Source: Collinsella aerofaciens
GTDB taxonomy: Bacteria > Actinomycetota > Coriobacteriia > Coriobacteriales > Coriobacteriaceae
Length of the DNA: 64,000 nucleotides
Direction: 5' to 3'
NCBI RefSeq assembly: GCF_028206995.1
Contig: NZ_JAQLFL010000002.1
Span: 172,925-236,924, forward strand
Positions within the stretch are counted from its first letter, which is position 1; each line of letters starts with the position of its first letter. Below are positions 61,304-64,000 of the stretch, one piece after another. The notes under the pieces are model-generated. The model had not been told where the DNA came from. It did no database searches and worked only from the letters and a program-made list of their open reading frames with translations. The position numbers and the translations under genes are program-made.

Positions 61304-64000
61304 ATGAACATCCCCGAGACACAGAAAGACCTGCTTGCCTACCTCGATCGCATCACGCGCGAGCTTGGCAGCACGCGGGGCGGGCGCATCCAGAACCGTC
61401 TCGACCACTTCACCACGGCATCTATAACCGACTCGCTCGCCATCTCGCGCAGCCTGGCAAGTCAGTATCTCAACGAGCTCGTGCGCGCTGGCCTCGTGGT
61501 GAAAGCAGGGGCGCGACCGGTGTGCTACTTCCACCGCCGCTCCCTCGAACGCTTCTTCCAGTCTCGCATTGAGCGTAGCACCTACCCTTCGGTCGAGCAG
61601 CTCTTCGCCACGCTCGGAAACGGCGAGCGACTCGACTTTGACCGCGCAATCGGTCACGAGCTGAGCCTTGCGCCCTGCATCAGCCAGCTCTGCGCCGCGC
61701 TCAAGTACCCGCCAGCTGGCCTGCCCATCCTGCTCTGTGGCGCTTCGGGAACCGGCAAGGGTCTACTCGCCGAACTTGCCCTCGAATACGGCAAGAACGT
61801 CGGCGTCCTGCAGCAGGAAGCCAAGCTTGTGAGCATCGACTGCTCGCATTACGCAGACGATGCCCGCGCGCTCACTCACGATCTGTGCGCAGATGGCGGG
61901 CCTGCAGATCGGGCGAGCGGCGGCATCGTTTATCTCAAGGACGTCGACACCCTCTCACCCGCTGCCCAGGACGCGCTCTTGGAGTGGGCCTCCGCACAGG
62001 CGGGCGCCATTGTGCCAGCCCCTGCTGCGCGCCTTATCTTTGCCACCTCAAACGAGGCAGACAGTACCGAGTGCCGCAGCCTCACGCGTCGCATCCCCAT
62101 GTCCGCCCAGGTGCCGTCTCTGCGCGAGCGCACCCAGGAGGAGCGTGAGGAACTGACTCTCCACTTCCTCAAGGAGGAGGGCCGACGCATAGGACGCGAC
62201 ATCCTCATAAGTCGCGGAGCCTTCCGAGCCCTCGCCGGCACCAACTTCGAGGAGAACGTACGCGGCCTACGCGACTGCATCACCAACTGTTGCGCCGAGG
62301 CCTATCTAGACACGAAGGGTGACAGCCTGGAGATTCGCACCTACCAGCTTCCCTCCGCAATCCTTGCCGGCTCCGCACTTGAGCGCAGCGAGAACGATAT
62401 GCAGCTCATCGACACCACCCGGAGCATCCAAAGCCAGGCGGACGACCGCGCACGGCATGTACTCGACGCCATGCTGGAGCCATACGAGAGCTATCGCGAA
62501 GGCACGCTTGATGGGAGCGCGTGCAGCGCTCAGCTGGTGGAGCGAGCCCGCGACCTTGAGGACTACCTGGCGTTCGGGCAAAACCCGGGCCGCTCGAAGT
62601 CCGACGCATACGAGCAGATCGCCGACAGCGTCGTCACTTCCGTGAACGAACTCTACTCGATCGATTTGTCCCGAAAGAGCTCGCATCTAATCGCCCAGGG
62701 CATCTGCCTCCAGCTGTGGCCGCCCGCAAACCTCTCGCGTTGGAAGAGCTCCCATGCAAGCGAGCTTTCCGGCATGCGCGGCGTCGTGGCCCAGCGCAAC
62801 CGCTTTGCCGTTACTGTCTGCGCCTGCATCGCTGATGAACTCAAGGCTACGCTCGGCATCGCGCTCGACGATCTCACGTGTCTGCTCGTCCTTGCGCATG
62901 CGGCACTCGCACTCGACCCGTCTAAGCGTCGTCGGAGCGTCGGTATCGTCCTCAGTCATGGCTACTCGACCGCCACGAGCATCGCCGACGCTGCCAATCG
63001 GATTCTTGACACGAGGGTCTTCGAGGCCATCGATATGCCCTACGACCAGAAGGTTACGGACGTCGCTGCTCCTCTTCAGCAAATCATCGACCGCTTCTCC
63101 TACGCAGACGAGGTCGTCATCCTCGTGGACATGGGATCGCTCCAGGATATTTATAAGAGTCTGGAATCCACCTCCGGCATGACACTCGGCATCATCAACA
63201 ACGCCTCTACCGGCCTTGCGGTGGAGGTTGGCGCCGGACTTATCGCGGGTCGCTCCGTGCGAGAGGTTCTCGACGATGCTGCGGCAGCTTGCACCTGTAA
63301 TTATCACATCGTGGCGCGCAACGCCCGACCGGACGCGATTGTCTTCTGCTCCGAAGGCGGACTTGACGCAGCTGCGCGGATCCGCGATCTCGTGGCGCAG
63401 AGCCTGCCTGGCGAGTCCCCCGCGCGGCTTGTCGCCGTTGACTGGCGGCAGCTCGCCAATAACGGATCTGAGGATGCCGCCTTCTCCCAGTACAACGTGC
63501 GCTCGGTCATCGGCACGGACAATCCGCACGCCGACGGAGTCCCGTTCATTTCGCTCGAGGAACTCATCGCCGGCGAAGGAACGGCCCAGATAGACCGCGC
63601 CTTCGCACGCTTGCTCGACGCTGACGGCTTGCGCACGTTCCACCAGAATCTCGTCAAGAACATGACCCTCAGGAACGTGGTCGAGTCCATCACAATCCTT
63701 AACCCCAACAAGCTCTTCGGCGAAATCGAGAGTGCCGCGGAGCGGCTCCAGCAGCTCACCGGAGACGTGATTGGCGCTCGTGTGAGCATGGGGCTCTACG
63801 TGCACCTGTGTTGTCTCGTGGAGCGCCTCGTGACCAGAAGCCCCATCGAGAACTACGCAGACGAGCAGCGCTTCGCCAATGAACACAACGATTTCGTCGA
63901 GGCATTCCGCACGAGCTTCTCTGACATTTCCGCCCATTACCACGTGGAGGTCCCCGTCACGGAGATCGCCTACGCATACGACTACATCAATTCCCGGCAT
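61304..64000 (+). CDS. levR: LevR/ManR-type PTS-regulated transcriptional activator (3' end beyond window)
   Basis: 899 codons are visible. Order: N-terminal helix-turn-helix (about 44-66, ISRSLASQYLNELVRAG); AAA+ domain with Walker A GASGTGKG (146-153) and Walker-B-like YLKDVD (210-215); PRD1 (about 385-490); EIIA-Man-like domain with His552 in LSHGYSTATSIADAANRIL; an EIIB-Gat-like stretch (about 660-740); and PRD2 with His834. PTS phosphorylation of these histidines sets activity in LevR. The sigma-54-contacting GAFTGA loop expected after Walker A is not present, so it may not act through sigma-54. By comparison with the remnant at 55938 it should end about 19 residues past the window. It probably controls a PTS operon beyond the window and perhaps that at 56192. 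Confidence 0.88.
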   Translation, partial: MNIPETQKDLLAYLDRITRELGSTRGGRIQNRLDHFTTASITDSLAISRSLASQYLNELVRAGLVVKAGARPVCYFHRRSLERFFQSRIERSTYPSVEQLFATLGNGERLDFDRAIGHELSLAPCISQLCAALKYPPAGLPILLCGASGTGKGLLAELALEYGKNVGVLQQEAKLVSIDCSHYADDARALTHDLCADGGPADRASGGIVYLKDVDTLSPAAQDALLEWASAQAGAIVPAPAARLIFATSNEADSTECRSLTRRIPMSAQVPSLRERTQEEREELTLHFLKEEGRRIGRDILISRGAFRALAGTNFEENVRGLRDCITNCCAEAYLDTKGDSLEIRTYQLPSAILAGSALERSENDMQLIDTTRSIQSQADDRARHVLDAMLEPYESYREGTLDGSACSAQLVERARDLEDYLAFGQNPGRSKSDAYEQIADSVVTSVNELYSIDLSRKSSHLIAQGICLQLWPPANLSRWKSSHASELSGMRGVVAQRNRFAVTVCACIADELKATLGIALDDLTCLLVLAHAALALDPSKRRRSVGIVLSHGYSTATSIADAANRILDTRVFEAIDMPYDQKVTDVAAPLQQIIDRFSYADEVVILVDMGSLQDIYKSLESTSGMTLGIINNASTGLAVEVGAGLIAGRSVREVLDDAAAACTCNYHIVARNARPDAIVFCSEGGLDAAARIRDLVAQSLPGESPARLVAVDWRQLANNGSEDAAFSQYNVRSVIGTDNPHADGVPFISLEELIAGEGTAQIDRAFARLLDADGLRTFHQNLVKNMTLRNVVESITILNPNKLFGEIESAAERLQQLTGDVIGARVSMGLYVHLCCLVERLVTRSPIENYADEQRFANEHNDFVEAFRTSFSDISAHYHVEVPVTEIAYAYDYINSRH

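Overview
The window looks like chromosome of a gut Coriobacteriia actinobacterium, most likely Collinsella or a close relative. This is judged from the high GC content, the actinobacterial dnaK-grpE-dnaJ-hspR order, mannose-family PTS operons and many structured intergenic palindromes. No rRNA or species marker is present, so the genus is an inference.

Left chromosomal part (1-27430). It starts in the 3' end of nadB, followed by nadC and a NiaR-type repressor (NAD synthesis), and a convergent 2x[4Fe-4S] ferredoxin. Then come the heat-shock operon dnaK-grpE-dnaJ-hspR, an aconitase-like hydratase, two unknown membrane proteins bracketed by palindromic repeats, and clpB. dnaK and clpB share the same 27-bp interrupted palindrome just before the likely -10 region, a good candidate for the HspR operator. 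After clpB come a small charged protein, a DUF4143-type ATPase whose promoter sits inside a 62-bp palindrome, and a membrane-anchored acidic protein. Next are a polytopic membrane protein with its TetR regulator, a divergent NADPH/FAD/Fe-S oxidoreductase separated from tetR by twin operators, hypA, and a complete mannose PTS operon (IIAB, IIC, IID, DUF956).

Mobile part (27432-53937). A tRNA-Arg(CCU) gene carries two tandem integrative mobilizable elements. Copies of the tRNA 3' end lie at 27463-27507, 39729-39773 and 53893-53937, and each element ends in its own tyrosine integrase. Element 1 (about 12.3 kb) has an MmeI-like restriction-modification enzyme coupled to a DUF262/HNH (GmrSD-like) nuclease. 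It also has a relaxase, VirD4-type coupling protein, MobC, DnaB-like ATPase and an excisionase-like protein. Element 2 (about 14.2 kb) carries an XRE regulator and a 1118-residue sortase-anchored coiled-coil/CAP surface protein. It also carries a secreted Trp/His-rich protein, a hairpin array with MobC and relaxase, and a small type-I-toxin-like peptide gene. Three tandem calcineurin-like phosphoesterases stand behind a leader peptide/attenuator, followed by a coiled-coil protein and replication/excision-type DNA-binding proteins.

Right chromosomal part (53940-64000). This region is decaying and duplicated. It contains an iron-dependent alcohol dehydrogenase broken by two frameshifts and a kinase-like remnant. 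An internally deleted LevR-type regulator remnant is followed by an intact mannose-family PTS operon (IIB, IIC, IID, IIA) with a GH32-like beta-fructosidase. A dapA/dapH chimeric pseudogene follows. A second LevR-type regulator is intact as far as it can be seen and runs off the window. It shares its promoter region and final 99 bases with the deleted copy, so two related levR-PTS units probably lie in tandem.
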